Shown piece by piece: positions 43,240 to 56,297 of a stretch of 64,000 nt of DNA. This stretch comes from Ciona savignyi (lineage: Eukaryota; Chordata; Ascidiacea; Phlebobranchia; Cionidae), in assembly GCA_000149265.1 (NCBI GenBank), contig CH002078.1, forward strand, positions 396,061 through 460,060, read 5' to 3'. How positions within the stretch are numbered: the stretch's first letter is position 1; each line of letters opens with the position of its first letter. A program made the translations under genes and the position numbers. The notes beneath the pieces were generated by a model. The model was not told where the DNA came from, did no database searches, and was given only the letters and a program-made list of their open reading frames with translations.

Positions 43240-43420
43240 AGGATAGGATATTTATGTTCATCCCCGTGAATGGGAAAACCAAGGGAGTTAACACACAGGC
43301 AATCGCCAGATCACCTCGCGCCCACCGTCGGGTTACCGGAGTTATTGCAGTGTGTTGTCATTGTCATCCTTTCGGTTTACAGGCATCGCACTAAACCACC
43401 AGACTAACCGGTCGGACCGA
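43240..43420 (-). mobile_element. S1 SINE, central part deleted
   Basis: Tail ggataggatatttatg and body cgcccaccgtcgggttacc join directly to head-like cgcactaaaccaccagac. Confidence 0.75.
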
Positions 43421-43449
43421 TGTAGTGTTGAGAGACATTTATGGTCTGC

Positions 43450-45590
43450 TCAAACAACATTTCACCATAATATTTACAGTGTTAAACAGACTGGACCAGG
43501 TCTCCAAACACTATCTACTGTGGAAGGTCTTTATTGCAATGGATGGCTGATAAAAGTGCTCCCAAACAGCAGACGATTTTTGTTTTTCCAGTTTGGTATA
43601 AAGACTAGCTATTATCGCCCTTGCAGAAACAAACATTGATTTACTAATTAATACAGTTATATCGCAGTAAAAGTATATTAACTTAATTACTAAAACTCAT
43701 CTAAATAAATAACGAAACACGTTAGCTTTTATTTGTTGTGGTATTTAAAAAGTTAAATTGAAATAAATATTTTTGAAACTAAGCGCGTCTAGTCTATAAA
43801 TAACCTTGTTTTCGCATATGTAATGCCTGCGTCACATTTAAAGGTGCAATAAACCACGTGTCATTAAAGCCCGGGTGAAATTGACCGCCTTTTTTGTATG
43901 TGCGTGCGTGTATCGACGACGCAAAATATAACCATAGAATACCAACTTACAGATAAGTTTATTTAATTGGGAAATATATATAATAAAGTTTATTTAATTG
44001 GGAAATTTATATAAACAACTAAGTCGGTAAAACTGCCGCAGTCTTAACTATGTATTTCATATCAAAACAATACCAAAGTATAGATTGTGGTAGCATTGAG
44101 TAAACGAGTACTCAAGCGTGACCGTAACAACCTGCCGAGTTCGTTACCCTTCTATCTGTAAGTTAGCATTCTATGATACTGTATAACTAATCATGCTTAT
44201 CAAGTGTCGCACACGTGCGAATCCTTAGAGATTCGAATTTCAAAGGTACTGTATTGTGCATCCCTTATGTAGAGTATTTTCACTGTGGACTAAAAAAGTT
44301 GAGCGTTACGACTGTGAGAGGCATATTGGATTTTTTAATATAGTTTCAAAGATATGTGCTGTAGTTTTTTTTTCATTTTTGAAATCAGATTCTGCTTGTG
44401 TATGAAGACAATACTTTTTATTTCGGTAGCTATAGCGCTTTAGCATGAGTACCGTACAACGTTAGCATGAGTGATTTGGCTTGAGACTTGAGTATCGTAC
44501 AACGTTTGTAGCCTTAGCATTTCGGTAGCGCATATATATGGTCTCATGAAAATAGTCATGCAATTTTGCATTTTTAAATATGGTCCCTAAGTCATGATGG
44601 TGATATTATCATCATGTAGGCTACGTAACGCAATACAGCAGAAAGCTTATGGGTGTTCTATGTGGGTATTTAGAGCTTTATCACATTTTGTTAAACGGTT
44701 TCGTGACCGATTGGATAGCGCGACCGATGCATATACCGAATTTTAGAAAGGGTATTAGTAAAAAGCTGAATGCCAAAAAGAAAAAAATATTAAATTACTT
44801 CTTTCTGTTTTACACAAACACAGTGAAAGATTGAGAAACATATTGTGGTGAATCGCTGGTTCGATTGGGATCTTATTCGTTTTTACACAATTTTTTGTTT
44901 GTGTACTACACAATTTGTTGCTTGTGTACGGAAAAGTATTTGGGTTGTAGTTTACGACCCAGTACAAAAAGTTTAGTTGGTGCAATGTCCGCTGTTTTTT
45001 ACAAACTCAACCCATTTCACACAGTTAAAATAGCCGTCCACACCTTATCTGTTCTCGTGACCTAGTTTTATTTGGTATATATTGTCGTGATTTTATGAAC
45101 AAAAAGCACCAACCCAAGTAGAATGAACTATAACGTACAGAAATTTCAACTAAAAACAAGAAGTTGCAGTGTGATTTATGTATGTAGTTAATAACAGAAC
45201 TCAGTATCAGCCACTGACGATTGCAACGAGGAAGACAGCCTAAGGTGAACTTTTGGCCAAGCGACGGGCAGCAGCCAAATGCGCCTGCCCCTACAACAGC
45301 AATACGCGACCAAGATAATAAGGATAAAGCAGGGGTGCTATAATATCAATGTGTACAATAATAGCGGGAGATATTTCATTATTGTGTTTAAATATATTGT
45401 ATAAATATGCCATAAACACGATAGTATTTTGTATTGTCAACTTAGTTGTTTTTACCCACGATTCTGCCAACAACGGAACAACTCATCCGGAAAGAGCAAT
45501 GGAATGCAGCGTCTGAAAGGCTGTTCCGGTCTCTGGCTACGCGGCTGTGCACTTGGCCAGGGTATTATCTGACATAGTCTTGACTCGTTA
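43450..45590. other. Intergenic, no gene seen
   Basis: Contains a tandem duplication of gtttatttaattgggaaat (43960-44008), a dispersed repeat at 44440-44590 shared with 56210-56355 (aatagtcatgcaattttgc) and an S2 fragment at 44690-44745. No exon is supported. Confidence 0.45.
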
Positions 45591-45597
45591 AATTTAT

Positions 45598-45705
45598 GGG
45601 ATGTATTAAATCTCAAGGAACATGTGAATCATACACAACACACTGCAATAGCTCCGGTAACCCGACGGTGGGCGCGAGGTGATCTGACGATTGCCCGCTG
45701 GGAAT
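45598..45705 (+). mobile_element. S1 SINE fragment, plus sense
   Basis: Body and tail part only: catacacaacacactgcaat, cggtaacccgacggtgggcg. Confidence 0.7.
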
Positions 45706-45831
45706 CAACACAACAACGCTTCCCTTCTGATACAATACTTGGTACAGTTAATTTAACAAATAAACCAAAACAACAACATGTGGTAAATATGACGTTTAGA
45801 TTAACTATTTCAACTTAAATTTATAATATGT

Positions 45832-46000
45832 TCCGATAAGTTGAGCTCATTACCAAGGCGTTTTGATATTTATTCATTCACAAGTTTTGATATTTATTCA
45901 TTCACAAGTTTTGATATTTATTCATTCACAAGTTTTAACTATTTCCACTTTAACTTAATAAGTTCCGATAAGTTGAGCTCATTACCAAGGCGTTTTTATA
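45832..46000. repeat. 24-bp tandem triplication inside a direct repeat
   Basis: TTTTGATATTTATTCATTCA plus CAAG is repeated three times in a row (45861-45936). The whole is bracketed by two copies of ttccgataagttgagctcat (45832 and 45962). Confidence 0.85.
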
Positions 46001-48220
46001 TATCAGAATACACGAATAAATAGAACAACGACACTATGGTGTTTACAAGCTTTATTTTATATTTGTCACGTGATCAGGTATGACGGCAGACCTGATCGAC
46101 GTCATAATCGTTGTTCAAAGCAGCGTAAATCGCGTTGCAGCGCTGAACCGGCGCGTCTATCGTCAACAGGGAACAATTATAAAAAGGAAGGGAAGAAAGT
46201 GGAGAAACTGCAAATTAAAAAAGAGTAGGACGTTAAGGTTGTGTTAGAACTGGGGTTAAAGTTTAGTTCTGGGGTTGTGTTTGGGGCAGGGTTAGAAGTA
46301 GTTAAGTTTCTATAGTTTTAGTGCCTTTTCCTTTAGGGTAAGAAGCAGTAGTTTTTTTTATAGTTTTAGTGCATTTCCTTCTTTCCTTCATTTAGTGTTG
46401 CTAGTTGCTGCGTCGACAATAGAAATGACAACCGCACAGAGGATAGTTTATCATTAGAAAGTTAACGAAGCACGACGGAGATATTACCCGGTATAGTTCT
46501 GTAGTTTGTTACAGAATTGTTCGGCAACGGTATTACAATAGGAACGTATTACAAATTTGAACATAGCAGAAAAATGTATAACCCAAAGTATGCCAACCAA
46601 ATAAAGCCTTCTCTAACTTTTTTCAAATTATTTATATTATTTTTATATTCACTTCTATTATTGTGTATGTGTTAATAAAGTGCGAACGGCGCTCTCCTTA
46701 AAGCCGGCATGCTAGGCTAACGTTAAGGTGAAGTCGACTTGCAGCAATGCGTCACAGACAAAGGGAAAATGGTTAACATTACCGATACTGACATCTATAC
46801 GGGAAATAATTGTTTATACAATGAAATCATTTCCGCTGTGCTGAATGATGCGGTATCATTACTCCATTGCGCACGCACATACACTCACACATGCACATAC
46901 AATCACACATACACGTAAACATGCACAAACAAATACACAAGTATTTACATAGCATTATTTAAACACGAATATATTGCTAATTTGCTGTTTAAAAATAAAA
47001 GACAAATGGATTTATGTTTGCGCCTCTCACAATTAAGTAAAGAGGGGACCTATCCCAATTGTCCATACGAATAATTTTAAAAGGGAAATTATCTATTTTA
47101 GCTAACACTTCCAGAAGTGTGAATATTCTGTTTTGGAGGGTATTCTGGAGTAAAATGGGGTATTGTTTGACAACTCTTTCTTACCAGTAAGCTGGCGTTC
47201 AGACTTGCCCGTCAAGAACGTGGCGTAGAAAAAAAGGAAAAACATAAGTAGAATTTAAAAAGTTGTTATGCAAAAATTAATAGTTTTTTTTTAATTTTTT
47301 AGTGGAAATTTCGTGGAAGCTTTAAATTAGCTTCAAAATGTCGTTATATTAACTTCTCCCGTGAAAATATCTTCATTTTGTCCTTGGTTTCTTTAATTTT
47401 GCGTAGGCGGTAATCCTTTAATCACATTACGTTGCGGTTTGCTTAGACCCACGAAACCTCTTGTCGACAAAGCGCTATGAACAAGGGTTCAGTTCAATTG
47501 AAGTTCAAACGTATTGCCGTGGGTGGTTCGTACATCTATTGCGGGAACAGCCACGAATTAAGCAAAGAGTAATATTGCCTGCTAGGATAGGAGGTCTAGC
47601 GGAGTATCCGTATTTTTTCCCGGAAGAATTTTTATCAAGAACTGTGCTTTATTTTATACACTAGATAAACATAGGTATCCTAAGCTTTAAAAGAAAAGGG
47701 CCTATAGTTTTGTTGGTAGTACAACAATTCAGCGGCATTTAGAGCCTATATTTATTTAATCTTATCCATTGCTTATCGAGATATAAGATTCATATTTCTC
47801 CCACGAGAGATAATTTAATGATTAAGACAGTCTAGTTTCAACAATAGGATAAGAAGCCAAAAGGAATAGCCGTACTTATCCCCTGAGGGTTCGTTTTATA
47901 TTTAGGAGAGTCTTGAGACAGTTTCTGCAATAAGAAGACCGGTTTTACTGCAGAGGATTGAAAACCATAGAGATATAGACGTTGAGCAACAAATTATTAC
48001 ACTGGGTTCAGATACAAACACCGACCAGCTTTTGACTGCTAGACGCGCTAGCGTATTAAGTAACAGAATAAATACCAGCAATTCCCATCAGGTGAACACT
48101 GGACAAAGATAAAGGCCAATCTTGTAACATTATCCTTTAGTTGTACAGTCGTGTGGCAGAAAGAGCGGCTCCTATGCTGAATTGCAAAGAGAAACTAAGT
48201 GACGAACTCATTATGGGTTC
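46000..48220. other. Intergenic, no gene seen
   Basis: Holds an M1 MITE fragment (46230-46310) and a CA-rich simple repeat (46866-46945, cacatacactcacacatgc). A 67-codon frame at 47461-47664 has no recognisable content and is not called. Confidence 0.45.
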
Positions 48221-48224
48221 GTCC

Positions 48225-48470
48225 GACCAGTCAGCATGGTTGGTTAGTTCGTCGCCTTTTCAGCTAGTCGTTTGTGTCCTTTTGCAAAGCACTTAATGAG
48301 CATTGCATGAACCGACCGGATTAATGGGTTCTACTAAATTGAAGGAATGTGTCTATCATATACAACACACTACAATAGCTCCGGTAACCCGACGGTGCGC
48401 GCGAGGTGATCTGACGATTACCACCGTGTTAACCTACTCGTGTTTCCATTCACGGTGATAAATATCATAA
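48225..48470 (+). mobile_element. S1 SINE, plus sense
   Basis: Contains GGTTAGTTCGTCGCC, AGTCGTTTGTGTCCTTTTG, CGGATTAATGGGTTCTAC and GGTAACCCGACGGTGCGC. It ends just upstream of the transporter's first coding exon. Confidence 0.75.
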
Positions 48471-48552
48471 TCATATGATAACCATATAAAATAGTAATAC
48501 AATTTCGTAAGTTTATCCTTATTTGCAGGTGTTTCTTTTAGTTTGTATTGTA

Positions 48553-51500
48553 ATGTTGGTGGGTGAGCAGCACACCTTTCGATGGGTGGTCCTAACAATG
48601 GCGGCTGTGACGAACGGCTTGACATGGGGCTTGTTGTATTCAGTTGGATTGCTTTACTCGAGTTGGTTGGAATACTTCGACGAATCTGCGAGTTATGTCG
48701 CTATGGCTGGCAGTTTACCTCTCACACTGGGCTGCGTTGGAGGTGAGTTCAGGAAGGATATTATGTATTGAATCTACGTAGGAGGGGAAACGCAGTGGTC
48801 GTTACCGCAAAACAAATGATCAGATAACTCTGTACATGCGGTCTGCTACTGCAGTATGTTAAGTATGATTGAAATGTTGCTTAATTTTAGTAGATTCGAC
48901 CAATATTTATATATCAATTCCATACAACCAGGCCATAGGGACAAGGCCATTATGGATTTGAACCTTAGCCCGATAAAAAATAGTAGAACCCATTATTCCA
49001 CTGGGTTCAGTTTCCGTCCTTCCCTTCTTTTAGTGTAGTCCCGTGTTAGTCGATATACCCAGTAACTTTTGTGTTTACAATGGTGGTATGTTGTGACTTG
49101 ACAAAGCACTTTTTTGTTTGAGCGCTGTTGTTACTGCAACCCTTGTATTGTTGTATTAATCTGCGACCATTTATTTATATTAATTTTGATTTATATCTTT
49201 TATTTTGATTTTTTATTTACCTGCAATTGTTATTATTAACGTTTATGATGAACGGAATTATTCACCATGCATCTATAAAATAAATAAAAAAGTCATAATC
49301 TTATGCAGAATTCTATTAAAAAAAACAAGAAGAAAAAGTGCCAATAAAAGAGTTAAATGTTATTTTATTAGTCTTAATTAAACCAGTAACAAAAAAACGA
49401 ATAAAACAACCTGTGTCCATTTTCCACAAAAGAGCTATAAATACGGTCTTACTCAAAGGTGTAAAAAGTGTAAAATTTAACCCTTAACAAAAATATAAAT
49501 ATATAAAAATCACAAATTTCCAGTTAGATCACCCCCTTTGCAGGTCCTCTATTCCGACCAGTAGCGAACGCTCTTGGATTGCGTTGGGGTAGTTTCCTTG
49601 GTGGAGTGTTGATGGGTTGTGGTATCGGTGTTAGCTTCTTTGCACGATCTGTCCTCACGTTGTGTTTCACATTTGGCATCATGGGAGGTAGGTAGTGTGG
49701 GAGGATGTTTGGTTGCATTCCAGGTACTTAGCGGACATCGACAAAACCCCGTGGACTAATGGGATCTACTAAATACTATGACAAGTGGGGGTTTTGTACG
49801 GCCGGTTAGCTTAATCGGAAAAGGCGTACACGGTCTACAGGTAACCGAGAGATTACAAGATCCAAACCGTCCGCTCACTAATTGATTACATCCTTGGCAA
49901 GGCACACATGGACCAGCGGATTAATGAGTTTAAAACTGAAGAAACGTCTCAATCATACACAACACACTGATATATATCTGGTAACCAAATCGTGGGCGCG
50001 AGGTAACCTGATGATTTCTCTATGATAACGCTTCCTCAATTTTTGTTTAAACAAGTTAAACTGGTAAATTTGTGTTACCGAATGATTAACGCAAACCTAT
50101 GCATATACCAAATCCGATACAAAAACGGCCCGTGTGACGAGCCCATCATGGGTTCTAAACACGGGTCGGTAAAAACAGTTATGGGTAGTTAAAATTCAAT
50201 TTTAACTATAAGCGGTTTTGATGACGACTTTAACCATTTTGTGTCCAGGTCTTGGAGCAGGGCTTTCCAACTTTTGCGCGAGTATGGCTGTAAATGAATA
50301 TTTCTACCGCAAGAGGTCGCTAGCGGAAGGAATTATGGGCGCGGGTTTAAGTATTGGGATGTTTGTGTTGGCGCTTATGCAGCAATATTTCATCTCAAAA
50401 TACACGTGGCAGGTAAGAAAATTGGGGAACACCAGACTGGTCACTTAAATCAATGGCGACAATGTATGATAAGCGCGATCGATTTATATAATAAATTCTG
50501 CACCTTTTGACAAGCTAATCATGGGTTCGAAACTCAACCAAGCCGTGAAACCATAGATTCTACTTTGCTTAATAACACAGCCCATTAGCTGGCAACCTGT
50601 TTCGATATTATAGTCCTACCGGTTAGTCTGGCGGTTAAGTGCGTCGCCTTTTAGTCGAAAGGTTGCAGGTACGAAACTGGTCACCAACTAGTCGTCTTTG
50701 TCCTTGGACGAGGCATTTAACGGACATTGATTAAACCCGGCGGATTAATATGTTCTACCTAATTGAAGGAATGTGTGAATCATACACAACACACTGCAAT
50801 AGCTCCGGTAACCCGACGATGGGCGCTAGGTGATCTGATGATTGCCCGTGTGTTAACCCCCTTGGTTTTCCCTTACACGGGGATAAACATATACTATCCC
50901 GCGTCCTATTTTTATAACCTTTCGGGTAATCGAGCAAACACTAACCCATCAACTTATTTCGTCGTTTAATAAAACACGAATATCCCATCCTACAGGGCAC
51001 GATGCTCCTAACTGGTGGGATGTGTTTTCATCTGAGCCTCGTCGGTCTTTTTTTTATTTCCCCAAAAGAAATATCAAACCATCCCCTCAATTTATGGGGC
51101 GAGTCAAACGCGACACTAATCGGACAACAAACTTTACGCAAAGAGTTTAAGGCGATAGAAAATGTTGTCGAAGAAGCAAACAATAATATTAAAAAGGGTA
51201 AGTTGTCATTTGGAATATTTAAGTGTATTATTTTATAAATTATAGTATGAAATATTTCGTTTTATGGAATAATAAGTTATATAAAATATCAACTATTTAT
51301 GAGTATAATTTACAACTAGTGTGTTCAATCTGGCGCAAGTGTGTTTTGTTAAATGTTTGGTTTTCAGGTCTTGTTGAATTTAGTCCATTATTTATAGTTA
51401 CCTTTGTCATAAATACATTTAAGCAAATTTACTTAGTTTAATTTGAGTAAGAGCGCAAATTAATCGTTTAAGCTTGTTTAAACTGTGGTGAATTCGAGAT

Positions 51501-54403
51501 GTATTTTAAAGTACATTATTTGCAAGAAGTTCCCGAATCAATAGTGGTGTCATACTCAAATTAATTTGTTTTTGGTCATTTGAATTGTATAAGATCCCAG
51601 TAAAACAGCGGTACAACCACCTCAGAAAGTGGTCACGGTAAAATTCGTACCCAGGACCTGTCGTTTTTTATCTACCTTATTAACCTACACAGTTGATATT
51701 GTTTGAGCAATTATTCCTAAAAAAATTTTACCCGAACCAGGTTTCGAACCTATGATGGACTCACAATGACCGTTTTATATATGAAGCTATATATGAATCG
51801 ATTGCGTTAAACATTAGACCACACGACTGTTCGAAAAATCCTTGAATGAGAAGACTATTGAATATTTTATTCCCAATATCAGTTTATAGCGCAATAATTT
51901 CCTTATTAAAAAACAAGTATCATTTTAATACAATTATTAATATTCTTATGATTATATATTTATGTTTATTCTCGTAAATGAGTAAACGAACAGGGCTCGT
52001 TATCATTGTGGTAATCGCAGGAAAACTTTGCGCCCATCTTTGGGTTTCCAGGGCTATTATTGCAGTGTGCTGTGTATGATTAAGACGGTTCTTCAATTTT
52101 GGTTGAACTCAATAATCCACTGGTTTTGGTTAAATGATATATCTTTTCACTATATGTAAAGAGACAAAATAAACTAAACTGTAATTTAAACCTTTCAGAC
52201 GTTCCGAAAAGTCGTTGGAATTTCGTAAAGTTATGTTGCAACCCGACATTTGTTCTTATTTTGGTGTCAGACTTCCTCAGTTGGATTGCCCTTTACGTTC
52301 CATACGTCCATCTCAACGAACGGGCCAGGTGTTTAACAAAATTAATTAAAACTAACTATCGGGCCGGAGGGTTGAGGCTTCGAAACCAACTTCTTGCTAA
52401 TTGGTCATGTCTTTCAGAAATCTACTAAAGCCAGTGGATTAATAGTTAAAACATTGTTTCTTCACGTAAAACACAAATCAATGGCTTCTGTATGTGATTA
52501 TAAAGTAATGTGACTATTTTGTTTAACGCATGTTTATTAATGCGACGTCATAAATGTTATTATCCTTTCACAAACAATCATAGAATTCAAGGAATCGATT
52601 CGGCCACTGCAGCGTGGTTATCTCCCGCGTGTGGCTTCGGTGGCTTGGTCGGTCGGCCTGGCATAGGATATATTTGCGATCGTTTAAAAATCCTTCCTTT
52701 TTGGGCGTACGCCGTTGTACAGGTAAATACGATGGCCTATCTGCGCCACCGAGAATTAACCAATGTAACTAACTGCTTATCGATGGGAATGTGTTTTAAT
52801 AGTTAAACCTGCCTAATTTATCGTTTCTATCAGCCAAGGATTAAATTCAGATTGTTTCGTTGACAGCATTTTCAGACCTTATTCAAATAGAATTTCTTAA
52901 TGTCTGTCAAGTACATACGTTCCTGCTTACCATTTTAAATAAGAATTAACCAAGATGCTTGGGGTAGAATTTAAATTACTCTATCTTGCAAAAATTCTGT
53001 AAACTTTTTAATCCGCTATGAAGATTGCCGGTAAAAATTACAAGTTAAAAATAATGTCATCGTGCAATTTTGCATTTATTTGTCTATACCTCTCTTGATT
53101 GTAACTGTGGAAAAGAAAAACGTACGCAAAAATGCTGTACTTTACCAGGGTACCATAAACTATTCATTACTGTTCACTTGCTCGTCGGTAATATCCTTGT
53201 TCAATGCATTTAACGGACATTGCCTAAACCCTGCAGATTAATGGGTTCTAAAAGAACGTGTGAATCATACACAACATACTGCAATAGCTATGGTAACCCG
53301 ATGATGGGCGCGAGGTGATCTGACGATTGCTCATGTGATATCACTCCTTTCGTTTTCTCATTCACAGCGATCAACATGAATATCTTTGTTCTTTCAGCTT
53401 ATCCTCTCTTTTGATATAGTTCGGCAACTACTCCATCAGATCTTTAAAGATTGCATTTATTACAGATGCTTTGCGGGGTTGGGACGTTTCTTAGTCCGCT
53501 TTGGTCGACCAAAGAAGGCTTGTTCGTTTACGCTGTGTATTTTGGTATTTTTTCCAGCGGATATGGTTTGATCAAAGCTAGCGCTGGGCGGATGCTTGGG
53601 CCTTCGAATTTTACAGACGCGTTTAGTTGGATGCTTTTAACTGAAGGCGTCGGAATTTGCCTTGGACCCACTATTGGAGGCAAGTTATTTCGATTATTTT
53701 CCTAAACGACAGTCATCTTTGAATGTTTATGAATGCCATATACTTCGTCGTCATCTGAATAGTTTTCTGATCGATAGTTTTAAAGTGCCACTTGTTGTTT
53801 TAATTAATTTGGTCCGGAAAAGTGTTCATTTAAATTAAATTGTTCCAGTAAATATAATAGTATTTGTAATTTTACTAAGATTTATAGGCACAAGTGTGGT
53901 TAGAATTTCTTGAAATATTTAAATTTATACACTTCTCTTAACATATACTGGTTTGTTCTGTCATAAAATTAAGTTTAAGTTTTGTATCGTCTCCTTTAAC
54001 CTTAAGCTGGTTGGTTGTGTACTTGGTAGATACGAATATTGCCTGAACCGAGTGGATTAATGTTTAATCTAAATTAGTAGAAAAGACTCAATACAGCGAT
54101 ATCGTAAGATATAGCCCGAAAGTATTCTAGAGGTAGTCTGACGATTTCTTAATGATTTCATACGCACGGGGACCAAACATAAATATTCTATCCCACCACT
54201 CAGCCTGTCAAATACCGAATATAACTCCTGTTACCTCTGCAGGTGCCATATACGACGCGTCTCATTCGTACGACTGGACCTTTCGCTTCGCGGGAGTGTG
54301 TTTGATAGTATCCTCGTTAATATGTGGGTTAAAACCTCTCATAAGTAAAGGCCTTGTTAGAAACGTACATTCTAAGAACTCTGCAATCAACATCATTGGT
54401 TAA
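48553..54403 (+). CDS. Monocarboxylate-transporter-like (SLC16-type) MFS protein, 447 aa
   Basis: Eight exons with matching phases: 48553-48742, 49544-49687, 50249-50412, 50996-51197, 52199-52328, 52584-52722, 53466-53679, 54243-54403 (1,344 nt, TAA). The order of hydrophobic segments fits the 12-helix MFS fold. The strongest family match is exons 3-4: EYFYRKRSLAEGIMGAGLSI, then YTWQGTMLLTGGMCFHLSLV, equivalent to the YF.KRRALANG...GW.G block of MCTs. A hydrophilic loop (residues about 206-250) ends helix 6. Exon 6 has GLVGRPGIGYICD (GR...D motif). Exons 7-8 join as GPTIGGAIYDASHSYDWTF, as in MCT helix 10-11. The usual N-terminal DGGWGW is reduced to HTFRW. The substrate (a monocarboxylate, thyroid hormone or other) cannot be read. 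Intron 7 appears to use a GC donor. ATG 48553 follows acceptor-like ttttag; an upstream exon is possible. Confidence 0.88.
48785..49040 (-). mobile_element. S1 SINE remnant
   Basis: Recognisable phrases are tgcagtatgttaagtatgattg and gtagaacccattattccactg. It is in intron 1 of the transporter gene. Confidence 0.5.
49800..50165 (+). mobile_element. S1 SINE followed by an S2 tRNA-like repeat
   Basis: S1 at 49800-50030 (ggttagcttaatcgg head, atacacaacacactgatat, cgtgggcgcgaggtaacc). S2 at 50075-50165 (ttaccgaatgattaacgc ... catcatgggttctaaac). Both are plus sense, in intron 2 of the transporter gene. Confidence 0.65.
50475..50910 (+). mobile_element. S2 fragment and near-complete S1 SINE
   Basis: S2 B-box half at 50475-50540 (aatcatgggttcgaaac). 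S1 at 50615-50910, with a good head (CGGTTAGTCTGGCGGTTAAG, GGTTGCAGGTACGAAACTGG) and complete body and tail. It is in intron 3 of the transporter gene. Confidence 0.85.
51735..52145 (-). mobile_element. S2 repeat and diverged S1 SINE
   Basis: S2 at 51735-51835 (ggtttcgaacctatgatgg ... cattagaccacacgac). S1 remnant at 51955-52140 (gtttattctcgtaaatgag, gtgtgctgtgtatgatt). Both are in intron 4 of the transporter gene. Confidence 0.6.
53180..53380 (+). mobile_element. S1 SINE, head missing
   Basis: Contains CCTGCAGATTAATGGG, catacacaacatactgcaat and ggtaacccgatgatgggcgc, with the tail near 53370. It is in intron 6 of the transporter gene. Confidence 0.7.
53680..53685 (+). other. GC splice donor (gcaagt) of transporter intron 7
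   Basis: Exon 7 ends ...ATTGGAG followed by gcaagt. Using it, phase 1 joins exon 8 to give GPTIGGAIYDAS, the expected transporter sequence. No GT donor nearby gives a continuous frame. Otherwise the positions match a strong donor. Confidence 0.75.
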
Positions 54404-54527
54404 CTTTAGGCACTTTTGGGGATTTCTTCCACAAAACGTTGCGTTTCTTTTTTAATTATGGGTTTGAAAACACATATTGTTTTAGTCCGTTTTTTTTTCT
54501 TTTTTTAATTTTTTCTTCTTTTTTTCC

Positions 54528-54533
54528 ATTAAA
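54528..54533 (+). terminator. Candidate ATTAAA poly(A) signal of the transporter gene
   Basis: This is the common variant hexamer, 125 bp after the stop, after a long T-rich tract. Confidence 0.3.
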
Positions 54534-54539
54534 CGCTTG

Positions 54540-55380
54540 ACTGCCATGGCATGTCGCCCCGACATCTACCAGAAGGAATAGTGGAATCGCAGTGAAACTT
54601 TGTTATTTGTTAGACAACATAGTTTAGATATGCAGAAACAAAAATCTGAGCTGATAAATCCTGGGGAGTTCCCCTAGGACGTTAAATCCCAAAACGATAG
54701 TTTTTTCTAAAAATTGTGATTTTTTTTAGCATGGCGCTTAAAAGGCTGCTTTGATTTGGTAAAATTTTGGTGCGATCGCCGCCACTGTACCAATTTGGTT
54801 TAACTACACATGGAAAAGAAGTTTGGTTGATAACTAGGGGACCCATGCGTTTATACTTCTACATACAACTACATACTGAGTGTATAAAATACACCAATTT
54901 TGGTTAGGGAATTCTGCTTGCATAATCACTTAGGATACATAAGAATAGTGGTGGTTAAACACGTGGTTGACACTCCTTAGTTAATATTTGCTATTTGTTT
55001 TATATTTTGTGTATGTGTTTTACTTTTCTGTGTTACTTTTTACCTAGCCAAGTTTCCGACCCATGACTTCTTTCTAGGTGTTTTTGTGTAGGAGTCGGTA
55101 TGTTTATCGTTCGCGTTAACCATTCGGGTACACCGTACCTAACTTTCTGTTTTTAATGGCTAACTTGATAAATTGTTTCCTACGTGTCCTGACTAACGCT
55201 TAGCCATTTTAAAAAAATATATTTTTTTAAAAAAGTATGTTTTTTATACAATGTTTTCTTTAAAAACATGTTTTTTTATTCGTATTTATACCGCACATAA
55301 TATTAGATGACTCCAAAAGGCCACCTTTGGTCTGAACGATTCTCTTACTACTTACCCACCTTTAGCTTACTAGGGTTTTC
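54540..55380. other. Intergenic, no gene seen
   Basis: Contains one S2 repeat in minus sense (about 55045-55135, gccaagtttccgacccatg ... cgcgttaaccattcggg). Otherwise AT-rich. Confidence 0.45.
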
Positions 55381-56090
55381 TTACCGTCCGCAAAATTTCG
55401 GACAAATCCGGAATTTAGGGTTAAATTTTGCCGGGATTTTTTTTAATGCTCAAATGTCCGAAATCCGGAATTTTATTGCATGTTTAATCGTACTGCGCAC
55501 ACTGCTAATACAAAACATTGCTATTTCGTACCGTGCGCATATTTTGTACTACAAGGTTGTATGAAATTAGGAAAGGGTAGGATAGGATATTCATGTTTAT
55601 CCCCGTGAATGGGAAACCCAAGGGGGTTAACACACGGGCAATCGACAGATCACCTCGCGCCCATCGGGTTACCGGAGCTATTGCAGTGTGTTGTATATGA
55701 TAGACACGTTCCTTTTTTTAAATTTGGTAGAACCCAATAATCCGCTGGGTTGGGGCAATGTCCGTAAAGTGCCTTGCCTAAGGACACGACCGACTAGCTA
55801 GCGACCAGTTTCGCACCTGCAACCTTTTAATTGAAAGGCGACACACTTAACCGTTAGACCAACGGGCCGGATAAATTATGATGTAACAGAGCGTTTTCCT
55901 TATCAATAATATTTACGACTTGGAACTTTCTGGAGTTTTGGAACTTTCTTGAACTTATTGACCGTTCAACGGTCACCGCTGTGCTGAATCCTAATTGGTT
56001 AGAGATCACATGCTCCGAAAATTACTACATTCCAACATTATATAAAACAAGCGATTTCGCACATGCAATCAGAGATTTATATAAAATGTC
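55380..56090. repeat. Dispersed repeat R3, copy 2, split by an S1 SINE
   Basis: The R3 halves at 55380-55565 and 55935-56090 correspond to continuous sequence at 42745-43020. The S1 SINE (55575-55870, minus, nearly full length: gtttatccccgtgaatggg ... cgttagaccaacgggccgg) lies between them. Confidence 0.75.
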
Positions 56091-56209
56091 ATAGAGAAGA
56101 AAACCTAGTGAATTTTGATATAGAAACCTTGACTGCTGACTGGCTGCGTTTGTTGCCTGGATTATACTGAGTGGCTTTGCATTGTTGATTGACTGGCTTA
56201 GCCGATCGT

Positions 56210-56266
56210 ATAAACGTTAGCACGAGCGAGTGATTTAGCCTACAATGCCTTAACATTTTGGTAGCG

Positions 56267-56297
<31 letters not shown>

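Noticed and set aside
47461-47664. 67-codon plus frame
   Set aside because: No recognisable content or splice sites.
53398-53465. Alternative exon between transporter exons 6 and 7
   Set aside because: An acceptor-like ctttcag opens a frame here, but the joined protein breaks the helix-9 motif. The ttattacag acceptor at 53465 gives a direct, family-like junction.
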